Below are positions 38,964-46,771 of a stretch of 64,000 nucleotides of DNA, one piece after another. The DNA comes from Anaerobacterium chartisolvens (GTDB lineage Bacteria > Bacillota > Clostridia > Acetivibrionales > DSM-27016): contig NZ_QPJT01000009.1 of assembly GCF_003337415.1 (NCBI RefSeq), forward strand, positions 112,795-176,794, given 5' to 3'. Numbering within the stretch: the stretch's first letter is position 1; the number at the start of each line of letters is the position of its first letter. The notes under the pieces are model-generated. The model was not told the origin of the DNA and did not search any database. It saw only the letters and a program-made list of their open reading frames with translations. The position numbers were made by a program, and so were the translations under genes.

Positions 38964-39704
38964 TTAGTCGGCAACTATCAAGTCCTTCATGCGCGCAAAC
39001 TTGCTTTGGCCTATTCCCGGCACATTCATAATATCCTCGGGTCTTTTAAAGCTGCCGTTTTTCTCTCTGTATGAAATTATATCGCCCGCCGTCTTCTCTC
39101 CTACTCCCGGCAGCTTATCAAGCTCCGCAGAGTCTGCGGTATTTATGTTTATTTTTGCGCTCGCCTTGCTTTTCTCCCCCTCAGGGTTTACAACGGCACC
39201 CCCGCTGTCTTTTGTAATTATAACTCCGGGCTTTGTGCCTAACGGTGCCTTAGGTGCGGGGCTTTTTATATCCTCATTTATTTTCTCAGTATCTTTTTTT
39301 GACAATACCTTAATCATGGTGTTGTCCTCCAAGCGGTATGCCAGATTTATGTTTTCCATATCGGCCTCGTCGGTAAAGCCTCCGGCAGCTATTATGGCAT
39401 CATCAATTATCTGTCCCTTTCTTAAGGTTACTACTCCCGCCTTTTTCACACACCCCACCACATAGACCTTTATCTCCTCCTTAAGGTCGTCCTCCTCCCT
39501 CTCCTCCTGCTCCTTCTGCAAGGCTGTCTGCTGCTGCACGTTTTCTTGCGGGCCATACACGCCTTGCCTGTCTATTATTATTCCCTTGTCGTTTTTTCTT
39601 ATCATAAATCCTGCCACAACCGCCGCCAAAACAATAACTGCGGCGGCAATAACCACCAGCTGCTTTTTTATATATATTTGCCTTCCCAGTATATTAAGCT
39701 CCAT
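38964..39704 (-). CDS. comEA: ComEA-like protein (SLBB plus helix-hairpin-helix)
   Basis: An N-terminal membrane anchor (QLVVIAAAVIVLAAVVAGFMI) precedes a linker, an SLBB domain (IKVYVVGCVKKAGVVTLRKGQIIDDAIIAAGG) and a C-terminal helix-hairpin-helix pair (ININTADSAELDKLPGVGEKTAGDIISYREKNGSFKRPEDIMNVPGIGQSKF). This is the ComEA layout, the DNA-binding receptor for uptake in competent bacteria; in many clostridia the gene occurs without proven competence. The start at 39704 is preferred (GAGGTG upstream) over a TTG-type start at 39713. Confidence 0.93.
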   Translation of the reverse strand: MELNILGRQIYIKKQLVVIAAAVIVLAAVVAGFMIRKNDKGIIIDRQGVYGPQENVQQQTALQKEQEEREEDDLKEEIKVYVVGCVKKAGVVTLRKGQIIDDAIIAAGGFTDEADMENINLAYRLEDNTMIKVLSKKDTEKINEDIKSPAPKAPLGTKPGVIITKDSGGAVVNPEGEKSKASAKININTADSAELDKLPGVGEKTAGDIISYREKNGSFKRPEDIMNVPGIGQSKFARMKDLIVAD

Positions 39705-39948
39705 AAACAACACCTCTCTTAAAGCATTCGCTCTCAGATTTTACATAATATGCAATGTTATATATTCTACATATGTGCATTTTTCCCTTTTTTTACTTCA
39801 TTTTTTTTGAAAAATCAGTACATTTTTATCCTCTTTTCTGGTATACTTTTATTTGCAGAATAATATTTAATGCGAGTATTTTATATGGAAGGTATGGCAT
39901 AATTATTATCGTACCTTAAAATCCACTTATATTTTTTTGGAGGAACTG

Positions 39949-41235
39949 ATGAGGAAGCTTTTTTCATGTACAATAGCGCTTTTAATTGTAGTTTTATGCT
40001 TTTCTGCGGCTTACGCCGAGCCTTCGATAGAAGGCATAGACGCACCCTCTTACATACTTATGGATTTAAAATCCGGCAGAGTGCTGTACGGAGAAAACGA
40101 GAACGAGAGGATGTACCCCGCAAGCACCACAAAGATAATGACTGCGATTATCGCACTTGAAAACGGCAAGCTTGATCAGTTAATGACAGCAAATGAAAAG
40201 AACATAGACCCAGGTCGCGGGGGAATGAACGTAGGCATTATGGCAGACGAGCAGCTCACTATGGAAGCCCTTTTACATGCTCTTCTTATGAAATCCGCCA
40301 ATGAGTCGGCAAATATAATTGCTGAAAACCTGTGTCCTACAAGACAGGACTTTGTTGATCTTATGAATAAAAAGGCAAAGGAGCTTGGCGCATATAACAC
40401 TCATTTCGTAAATACCAACGGAATGCATGACGACGATCATTACAGCACTGTCCATGACATGGCAAAAATCGCGTTTTATGCAATGAAGCTGGAAAAGTTC
40501 AGGGAGATAGTGGCAAAGCCCAAGTATGATATGGAAAGCACCAATAAGCATGACAAGTGGGATACCTTTTATACAACAAACAGGCTGATATCCATGTACT
40601 CCGAATCGGATTATTTCTCCAGTGTTCTGGGCATAAAAACAGGATATACCAGTCAGGCCGGAAACAACCTCGTATCCGCTGCGGAAAATGACAAAGGCAT
40701 ACAGCTTATGGCAGTCATGTTCGGGGTAAGAAATAATGTTAATGCCAGCAATGTATATATTCAGTCGAGAAGGCTGCTTGAATACGGCTTTCAAAATTTT
40801 TCCGAAGCCATTATCGCAAATGCAAATGAGGTTGTAAAGACAGTTGCCGTCGAGGACGCAAAGGATGATGCAAAGCTTTCTCTTATTTCCGAAAGCGGCT
40901 TATCTGCGCTAATGCCTTCAGACAATACCCTATGGAATTTAAACATCAAGCAAAGCTTTGTCTCAGATACCTTTAAGGCTCCCATAAAGAAGGGAGAGGT
41001 TTTAGGCTACATAGAGTATGAAAATGACGGAGCAGCTCTGGGAAGGGTAAATATTATTGCCGCAAATGACATAGAAAAGAGCTTTGTCGCCGAGCTTAAG
41101 GAAAACGTGCATAGCTTTTGGGAAGGAACCTTTAAAAAAATACTTCTTTTTGTTGCCGGATTAATAATATTCTTTATTTTATTGAGAATAGTACTCCGGA
41201 GAATATCCCGAGCAGTAAATTCAAGAAAAATATAG
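39949..41235 (+). CDS. dacF: D-alanyl-D-alanine carboxypeptidase (DacF type)
   Basis: Removes the terminal D-Ala of peptidoglycan stem peptides. Signal peptide MRKLFSCTIALLIVVLCFSAAYA; catalytic motifs STTK in YPASTTKIMTAI, SAN in LMKSANESAN, and KTG in GIKTGYTSQAG. A C-terminal membrane helix (ILLFVAGLIIFFILLRIVL) follows the PBP5-like C domain. The ATG at 39949 (GGAGGA upstream) is preferred over a TTG at 39937. DacF in Bacillus is made in the forespore; the gene here sits in a sporulation-leaning neighbourhood with GerMN and ComEA. Confidence 0.92.
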   Translation: MRKLFSCTIALLIVVLCFSAAYAEPSIEGIDAPSYILMDLKSGRVLYGENENERMYPASTTKIMTAIIALENGKLDQLMTANEKNIDPGRGGMNVGIMADEQLTMEALLHALLMKSANESANIIAENLCPTRQDFVDLMNKKAKELGAYNTHFVNTNGMHDDDHYSTVHDMAKIAFYAMKLEKFREIVAKPKYDMESTNKHDKWDTFYTTNRLISMYSESDYFSSVLGIKTGYTSQAGNNLVSAAENDKGIQLMAVMFGVRNNVNASNVYIQSRRLLEYGFQNFSEAIIANANEVVKTVAVEDAKDDAKLSLISESGLSALMPSDNTLWNLNIKQSFVSDTFKAPIKKGEVLGYIEYENDGAALGRVNIIAANDIEKSFVAELKENVHSFWEGTFKKILLFVAGLIIFFILLRIVLRRISRAVNSRKI

Positions 41236-41311
41236 AGGCAAAATAAATATCTTAAAATTCAAGCAAAGCAATGCTATGTTAATGCTTTTTTTAATATAAT
41301 ATATGTAGGAA

Positions 41312-41336
41312 GCGATAAAGATTTTACAAACATAGA
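41312..41336 (+). repeat. 25-bp dispersed exact repeat, copy 2
   Basis: Identical to 10850-10874; 121 bases upstream of the AMP-binding enzyme gene. A TATAAT box lies about 10 bases before it. Confidence 0.75.
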
Positions 41337-41456
41337 TTGATGCTGCAAAAATAATGGGCTTTAATTTTCCTAAAATTTAATATATAATATATACTATTGC
41401 ATTTTTAGTGCTGCAATAGCATTCGATGTATATACATCACAAAGGAGTGGTATGTA

Positions 41457-43214
41457 ATGGTGTCTCAGCCCATTTACAGTGTGAGGCCAATAAAGAATTT
41501 GAAAGACATGCTTGAGCAAAGTGCGGATCTTTACAGTGAAAAGGATGCTTTTCTCCTTAAAGAAGGCGATAATAATTATAGGGGGATAAAGTATTGTGAT
41601 TTTAAAAGAGATGTGGATGCATTAGGCACGGCACTTTTGGATCTGGGTTTAAAAGATAAATTTATAGCTGTAATAGGAGAAAACCGTTATGAGTGGGGAG
41701 TAGGCTATATGGCCGTTGTAAACGGCACAGGCGTAGCAGTTCCGTTGGACAGGGAGCTCCCTTTGTCGGAAATTGAAAACCTTATTATAAGGTCGGACAC
41801 ATCTGCAATTATCTTTTCCGAAAAGCTTGATAGGGAGATGAGAATGCTGTCCGCCACCCTTACTTCTGTAAAGTATTTTATCAGAATGGACTACAAGCAT
41901 ACGCAGCAGCCTTCCTCCGGCTCTTCCACAGAAGGCACCGACGGCAGATTTATTTCATACACCAGCTTGATTGAGCGCGGAAGGATGCTTATTGAAAAAT
42001 GTGGAAACAGGGCTTTTGTGGATTCTGTAATTGATGTCGATAAGATGAGCATACTTCTTTTCACCTCGGGTACTACCGATCTGGCTAAAGGAGTAATGCT
42101 GTCTCACAAAAATATATGCTCAAATATAATGGCGACCTGTTCGGTGCTGTATCTGGACAGCAACGATTCGGTTCTGTCGATACTTCCCATACATCATACC
42201 TATGAATGCACCAACGGTTTTCTGCTTATGCTCTATAACGGCTGTACTATTTCCTTCTGTCAGGGCTTAAAGCATATACCCAAAAATCTTAAGGAGGTTA
42301 AATGCACTATACTTCTGGTTGTACCTCTCATACTCGAAAACCTTTACAAGAAAATATGGGAGCAGGCGGGTAAGAAAAAGGGAATGAGGTTCAAGCTTAA
42401 AGCTGCCATTTTCATAAGCGATATATTGTATAAGGCCTTTAATATTGATATAAGGAAAAAGCTGTTCCGTCAGGTGCATGAAAGCTTAGGAGGAAGGGTA
42501 CGGCTGGTAATATCGGGAGCCGCCGCAATAGATCCAAGGGTGTCTAAAGGCCTCGGCTCTATGGGAATACGCGTAATACAGGGATACGGACTTACCGAGT
42601 GTTCACCTATTGTAACAGTAAACAGGGACGATGCCTTCAAGGACGCTTCAATAGGTCATGCTCTTCCGGGAACAGAGGTAAGGATTGAAAATCCCAACAG
42701 TGACGGCATAGGAGAAATAGCGGTAAAGGGTGATCACGTCATGCTGGGGTATTTTGAAAACAGCCTCGCCACAGAAAAGGTATTGAAGGGCGGGTGGTTT
42801 TATACAGGCGATCTGGGGAGAATTGACGATTTCGGCTTTTTCTATGTGACGGGCAGAAAGAAAAATGTCATTGTGACTAAAAACGGCAAAAATATTTTCC
42901 CGGAGGAGGTCGAAGCATATCTCAACAAGAGCCCCTATATTCAGGAATGCCTGATATGGGGAAAGTATGAGGAAATGTCGGGTGAAACATATGTAAGCGC
43001 CCAGATTGTACCCTATGTTGAGGCAATAAAGGAAAAGCTCAGGATTGACAACCCCTCACAGGAGGATATACTTAAAATAATCAATCTGGAGGTAAAGGCT
43101 ATAAATTCCCGTATGCCTTTATATAAACGCATACGCAAATTTACAGTCCGTGAAAATGAGTTTGAAAAGACCACCACTAAAAAAATAAAAAGGTATATTG
43201 AGAAAATAAGCTGA
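41457..43214 (+). CDS. AMP-binding acyl-CoA synthetase-type enzyme
   Basis: A 585-residue member of the ANL superfamily that activates a carboxylate with ATP. Signatures: ILLFTSGTTDLAKGVMLSHKNI (P-loop), VIQGYGLTECSPIVTVNR, GWFYTGDLGRIDDFGFFYVTGRKKNVIVTKNGKNIFPEEVE (hinge and C-domain). The closest match in style is long-chain fatty-acid-CoA ligase; AMP-forming specificity cannot be told from sequence. The ATG has AAAGGAG 8 bases upstream. The gene appears monocistronic: a bidirectional terminator follows. Confidence 0.88.
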   Translation: MVSQPIYSVRPIKNLKDMLEQSADLYSEKDAFLLKEGDNNYRGIKYCDFKRDVDALGTALLDLGLKDKFIAVIGENRYEWGVGYMAVVNGTGVAVPLDRELPLSEIENLIIRSDTSAIIFSEKLDREMRMLSATLTSVKYFIRMDYKHTQQPSSGSSTEGTDGRFISYTSLIERGRMLIEKCGNRAFVDSVIDVDKMSILLFTSGTTDLAKGVMLSHKNICSNIMATCSVLYLDSNDSVLSILPIHHTYECTNGFLLMLYNGCTISFCQGLKHIPKNLKEVKCTILLVVPLILENLYKKIWEQAGKKKGMRFKLKAAIFISDILYKAFNIDIRKKLFRQVHESLGGRVRLVISGAAAIDPRVSKGLGSMGIRVIQGYGLTECSPIVTVNRDDAFKDASIGHALPGTEVRIENPNSDGIGEIAVKGDHVMLGYFENSLATEKVLKGGWFYTGDLGRIDDFGFFYVTGRKKNVIVTKNGKNIFPEEVEAYLNKSPYIQECLIWGKYEEMSGETYVSAQIVPYVEAIKEKLRIDNPSQEDILKIINLEVKAINSRMPLYKRIRKFTVRENEFEKTTTKKIKRYIEKIS

Positions 43215-43225
43215 TCTTAAATATA

Positions 43226-43278
43226 AAATACAGGCACTATGGGTAAGGACTGAAGTTCTTCCCATAGTGCCTGTATTT
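43226..43278. terminator. Perfect 18-bp bidirectional terminator
   Basis: Arms 43226-43243 and 43261-43278 are perfectly complementary (AAATACAGGCACTATGGG and its complement), with additional AAG/CTT pairing inside, between convergent genes. Confidence 0.9.
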
Positions 43279-43292
43279 ATGTTACCAGGTCT

Positions 43293-43940
43293 TTATTTGA
43301 CGTGCAGCATCAGCTCTCCCATATCGTCTATAATAATATCAGGCCCAGCCGCAGCAAGCGCCCCGGTGTCTCCTAAGCCGTATGTCACTCCGCAGGTGCG
43401 CGCCCCCGCCCTCTTCCCAACTTCTATATCGGTATATGTATCCCCTACCATTAAAGCGTTTTGAGGGCTTTCTCCCAAGCTTTGCAGAACCTTTACCAGC
43501 CCCTCAGGATCAGGCTTTAACCTTTGTACAGACTCAGGGCCTATAACAAGCTTGAAAAACTTCATTACCTCCAGCCTCTCAAGTATCCTGTACGTCAAAT
43601 CCTCGGGCTTGTTTGTGAGTATAGCCAGATTTTTTCCGCTAAAAAAGCTCAATGTTTCCCGGACATTGTCATAAAGCCTGGTCTCAACTACACAGTTATC
43701 CAGATAGTATTTTTTATAAAAAGGCAGGGCCTCTTTTATTATATCCTCACCACAGTCCTTGAAGCTTTTTCTTATAAGCTGCTCCGCGCCTCCTCCAACA
43801 TAGCCTGTTATCTCTTCCCTGCTTAACACAGGCCTTCCAAAGGCTTTAAGGGTATAGGCCACGGCATTGGCTATGTCTGCTCCTGAATCCACAATAACTC
43901 CATCAAAGTCAAATACAATTGTTCCGGCCCTTATCCCCAT
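43293..43940 (-). CDS. gph: HAD-family phosphoglycolate phosphatase-like hydrolase
   Basis: HAD hydrolase with TIVFDFDGVIVDSG (nucleophile and acid Asp, motif I), LAILTNKPEDLTYR (motif II Thr), GPESVQRLKPDPEGLVKVLQ (motif III Lys) and MVGDTYTDIEVGKRAGARTCGVTYGLG (motif IV Asp residues). The cap is of the small alpha-helical type seen in PGP and beta-phosphoglucomutase. Activity on phosphoglycolate is the usual annotation and is not proven. I prefer the ATG at 43940 (GGGGAG about 10 bases upstream); a TTG at 43946 is an alternative. It ends the nadD-yqeK-rsfS run. Confidence 0.85.
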   Translation of the reverse strand: MGIRAGTIVFDFDGVIVDSGADIANAVAYTLKAFGRPVLSREEITGYVGGGAEQLIRKSFKDCGEDIIKEALPFYKKYYLDNCVVETRLYDNVRETLSFFSGKNLAILTNKPEDLTYRILERLEVMKFFKLVIGPESVQRLKPDPEGLVKVLQSLGESPQNALMVGDTYTDIEVGKRAGARTCGVTYGLGDTGALAAAGPDIIIDDMGELMLHVK

Positions 43941-43970
43941 ATTCAAAATCTCCCCTTCAAACCAGGCAAA

Positions 43971-44309
43971 CTATTTATATGTCACAATTCCATCGGACCA
44001 CAGCCTGTCAAGATTGTAGAATTCTCTATCCTCCTCATGGAATATGTGTATTATTATCTCACCATAATCAAGCAATATCCATCTCGCAGTATTGTAGCCC
44101 TCCTTGTGCAAACAGTTATATCCTTCCTTAGACAGCTTTTCATCAATTTCATCAGCCAGGGCACGTATATGCGTGGTTGATGTCCCGCTGCAAATAATAA
44201 AATAGTCCGCCAGAATTGATATGTTTGTTATGTTAACCGCACTTATATCTCTTGCTTTCTTTCCTTCCAAAATTTCAAGAATCTTTTGCGCTATTTTTTC
44301 AGAATCCAA
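43971..44309 (-). CDS. rsfS: Ribosomal silencing factor RsfS
   Basis: A 112-residue RsfS/DUF143 protein: ARDISAVNITNISILADYFIICSGTSTTHIRALADEIDEKLSKEGY ... GYNTARWILLDYGEIIIHIFHEEDREFYNLDRLW. It binds L14 of the large subunit and blocks subunit joining in starvation. The reading starts at TTG (44309) with GGAGG upstream. Its usual neighbours nadD and yqeK are present. Confidence 0.93.
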   Translation of the reverse strand: MDSEKIAQKILEILEGKKARDISAVNITNISILADYFIICSGTSTTHIRALADEIDEKLSKEGYNCLHKEGYNTARWILLDYGEIIIHIFHEEDREFYNLDRLWSDGIVTYK

Positions 44310-44402
44310 ATGAATTTTATCCTCCTTTTCAGATTAGTCCACAGCTTTATTATACCATTAATTATCGCATAGTAAAGCACCTTTACAGGCATGAATTTTT
44401 GG

Positions 44403-44987
44403 TTATTTAGCCTTATTTCTCCGTTCATAAATAATATAATTTCTTGCGTTGATTGTATTTGGATGAACCAGCGTCCCCTTATCCATTACAAATCTTACCG
44501 TTTTTTCGAGGGACATGAGTATTGCCTTATCAATATCATTATACACAACCTTGCGCGCCTCAAACACTGCCGGAAATGTTCTTCCCGGCTCAATATAATC
44601 CGCTATGAACACAATTTTGGACAACATGCTCATTCTTTCGCAGCCTGTGGTATGATATCTTATTGCATCAAGTATCCCAGCATCTGAAATGCCATATTCC
44701 GTCTCTGCAAGCCTGGCTCCTATGGGGCCATGAAGAAGCTCGGGCTGGGCGCGCGTTATATAATCCGTTTCAATTCCCATCTCGTCACAGAGCTTGAAAA
44801 CCTGTTCTCCCTTTATATCCCTGGCACAATCATGCAGCAGGCCGGCAACAGCCGCCTTCTCCTCGTCCACACCATATTTTCTTGCGAGAAGTATTGCAGT
44901 TTCCATAACATTAACCGAGTGTACAAATCTCTTGTGCTTTAAACCCGGCCTCAGCCTGTCCTTCATTTCCTCAATAGTCATATTCAA
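44403..44987 (-). CDS. yqeK: YqeK family HD-domain hydrolase
   Basis: HD-superfamily metal-dependent hydrolase of 194 residues. Motifs: KHKRFVHSVNVMETAILLARKYG (H of the first motif), AAVAGLLHDCARDIKGEQ (HD pair), LHGPIGARLAETEYGI, IRYHTTGCERMSMLSKIVFIADYIEPGR (second H and D). Members hydrolyse diadenosine tetraphosphate and related dinucleotides. It lies 9 bases after nadD in the same direction, the standard nadD-yqeK-rsfS order. Confidence 0.93.
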   Translation of the reverse strand: MNMTIEEMKDRLRPGLKHKRFVHSVNVMETAILLARKYGVDEEKAAVAGLLHDCARDIKGEQVFKLCDEMGIETDYITRAQPELLHGPIGARLAETEYGISDAGILDAIRYHTTGCERMSMLSKIVFIADYIEPGRTFPAVFEARKVVYNDIDKAILMSLEKTVRFVMDKGTLVHPNTINARNYIIYERRNKAK

Positions 44988-44996
44988 TGTCCCTCT

Positions 44997-45629
44997 CTAT
45001 CCCCTTTGCATATCCTCCAAATACAGTCTATTTTCAACCACATATCCTTCCACAGCCTCCGGGACCATATATTTTATGGATTTGCCGCATACGATCCTTT
45101 CTCTTATAGCCGTGGACGATATCTCTATTAAAGGCGCCTTAACCAAATTTATTGCGGCTCCATACTCCTCTTTTAAAAAATCAAGCCTGTTTTGAAATTT
45201 TTCCTCTTCATATCCCGGCCTGACTGTGGCTATAAACTCGCACAGCGTAAAAACCCTCCTGTAATCCTTCCATGTATGCAGATCCAATATAACATCCGCC
45301 CCTGTTATGAAAAACAGTCTGGAATCCTCTCCGTACAGATTCTTAAGATAAAGCAGAGTGTCAACTGTATAGGTATATCCCGCTCTCTCTATTTCCATAT
45401 CCGACACATCAAAAAAAGGATTTGACTCTACGGCAAGCTTTACCATATTAAGCCTGTGTCTTGCGGAGGCAACCTCCAGTGTATTTTTATGAGGAGGGAC
45501 TCCGGAAGGAATAAATATGACCTTGTCCAGATGGAATATTTCCCTTACATTCTCTGCAAGAATTAAATGTCCATAATGTATGGGATTAAATGTTCCTCCT
45601 GCAATACCGATGTATCTGTATCTATTCAT
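44997..45629 (-). CDS. nadD: Nicotinate-nucleotide adenylyltransferase
   Basis: Adenylates nicotinate mononucleotide in NAD synthesis. It has GIAGGTFNPIHYGHLILAE (HxGH nucleotidyl-transfer motif as HYGH), IFIPSGVPPHKN, RLNMVKLAVESNPFFDVSDMEIERAGYTYTVDTLLYL and ISSTAIRERI (ISSTxIR motif). At 210 residues it is normal. It is the first gene of the minus-strand unit running through yqeK, rsfS and gph. Confidence 0.95.
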   Translation of the reverse strand: MNRYRYIGIAGGTFNPIHYGHLILAENVREIFHLDKVIFIPSGVPPHKNTLEVASARHRLNMVKLAVESNPFFDVSDMEIERAGYTYTVDTLLYLKNLYGEDSRLFFITGADVILDLHTWKDYRRVFTLCEFIATVRPGYEEEKFQNRLDFLKEEYGAAINLVKAPLIEISSTAIRERIVCGKSIKYMVPEAVEGYVVENRLYLEDMQRG

Positions 45630-45966
45630 TGTGTTGATTTCCTTAAAAAACGTTATTGCATATTATAACATAAAATTATACCCATGCCTATACGTTAACG
45701 GCTATTTTAACACGGCAAAGGCAAGAAAGCTAAAACTAAGAGAACGAGGAATTGTCTTTACAAGATTTGACGTTTAAAGATCTTTTTTTGATTCTTCACC
45801 TACAGCATAGGGGGTGCATCAGCATATGCAAAAAAGTTTTTTGAAGGAAGGCGATAAGACAATACGACGATTTTCAGCTATAATTTGAAATAGCTTAGTA
45901 GTATGCAAGAAGATGTGTCTCGGGGAATTCTGGGAAAGGCAGTGTGTCTGAATAGTCTGTTTTCTG
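45630..45966. other. Intergenic stretch without a recognised gene
   Basis: Upstream of nadD and downstream of the DUF4085-like gene. The plus-strand reading at about 45703-45777 (YFNTAKARKLKLRERGIVFT) looks protein-like but has no ribosome-binding site and no start that avoids the nadD 5' end; it could be the scrap of a lost gene. Nothing else is recognised. Confidence 0.4.
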
Positions 45967-46617
45967 CTATTTTGTCTTTAAAATTAAATTGTTTGCAATT
46001 AATTCACACTCTCCGTTATCGAATAAGATTCCCATCCTGAAGCAGTCTTCATTTATTAATTCAATCTCTTCATATATCCACCACTTCGGTAATATATCCT
46101 GAGTCATATGGAAAAAATTCACATCCGAAAACAGCATTATGTACCTGCCCTGAGGCGGGCAGCAGTTACTGCCGTCAAGTTCAAACGCTATTGTATTCTC
46201 TGTTGGTTTGTTTATTTCTATCAATTGCGCATCATGCAAACTAGTTTTTATTAGTGTCTGGACACCATCTGGCAAAAGCATTGCAATTGAATTTAAATAC
46301 TTACTGTAAGCCTGACTATTGCTGATACACTCTTGCTTAATATCATTCTTCCATTTTTCAAGCTCATCCACCAAATATGGCCTAAATAAAGCGTCGTATT
46401 TGTCCAAATATATAGCATCTTTAATACTGTATATCTTGTCTCTAAGATGCTCTGGTAAATACTTAAGCAATAATTTGTTTGTTTCTTCATGCTTAACATT
46501 AAAATCTATACCGTTTTCAACATAATATCTCTCTAAGTCACTAAAAATTGTCTTATCCATCAACAGCCAATCCATAACTTGATCCTTTTCGTACATTTCC
46601 CTTGTATAATATTTCAT
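45967..46617 (-). CDS. DUF4085-like protein
   Basis: A 216-residue soluble protein beginning MKYYTREMYEKDQVMDWLLM, the opening typical of DUF4085. The C-terminal half has LHDAQLIEINKPTENTIAFELDGSNCC and LINEDCFRMGILFDNGECELIANNLIL. No catalytic motif is evident and the function is unknown. It sits alone, with an AAGGGGTGG ribosome-binding site 4 bases or more before the ATG. Confidence 0.75.
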   Translation of the reverse strand: MKYYTREMYEKDQVMDWLLMDKTIFSDLERYYVENGIDFNVKHEETNKLLLKYLPEHLRDKIYSIKDAIYLDKYDALFRPYLVDELEKWKNDIKQECISNSQAYSKYLNSIAMLLPDGVQTLIKTSLHDAQLIEINKPTENTIAFELDGSNCCPPQGRYIMLFSDVNFFHMTQDILPKWWIYEEIELINEDCFRMGILFDNGECELIANNLILKTK

Positions 46618-46698
46618 ATAACCACCCCTTCTATTTAGTAGTTTAAATGTATATTATTATTCTTATTATATAACATGCCTAAAAGAAAGACATAAAAT

Positions 46699-46750
46699 AA
46701 AGCATCTTTTGAAGAGGTTGTAAATGTAATAAACCTCCTAAAGATGCTTT
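46699..46750 (-). terminator. Terminator of trpE(G)
   Basis: AAAGCATCTTT (46699-46709) pairs with AAAGATGCTTT (46740-46750), with an inner AGGTT/AACCT stem. Confidence 0.85.
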
Positions 46751-46771
46751 GTATACATAAAGACACCTAAA

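Noticed and set aside
45580..45777. 65-residue plus-strand frame overlapping the nadD 5' end
   Set aside because: Its first half is antisense to nadD and there is no ribosome-binding site; only noted as a possible gene scrap.
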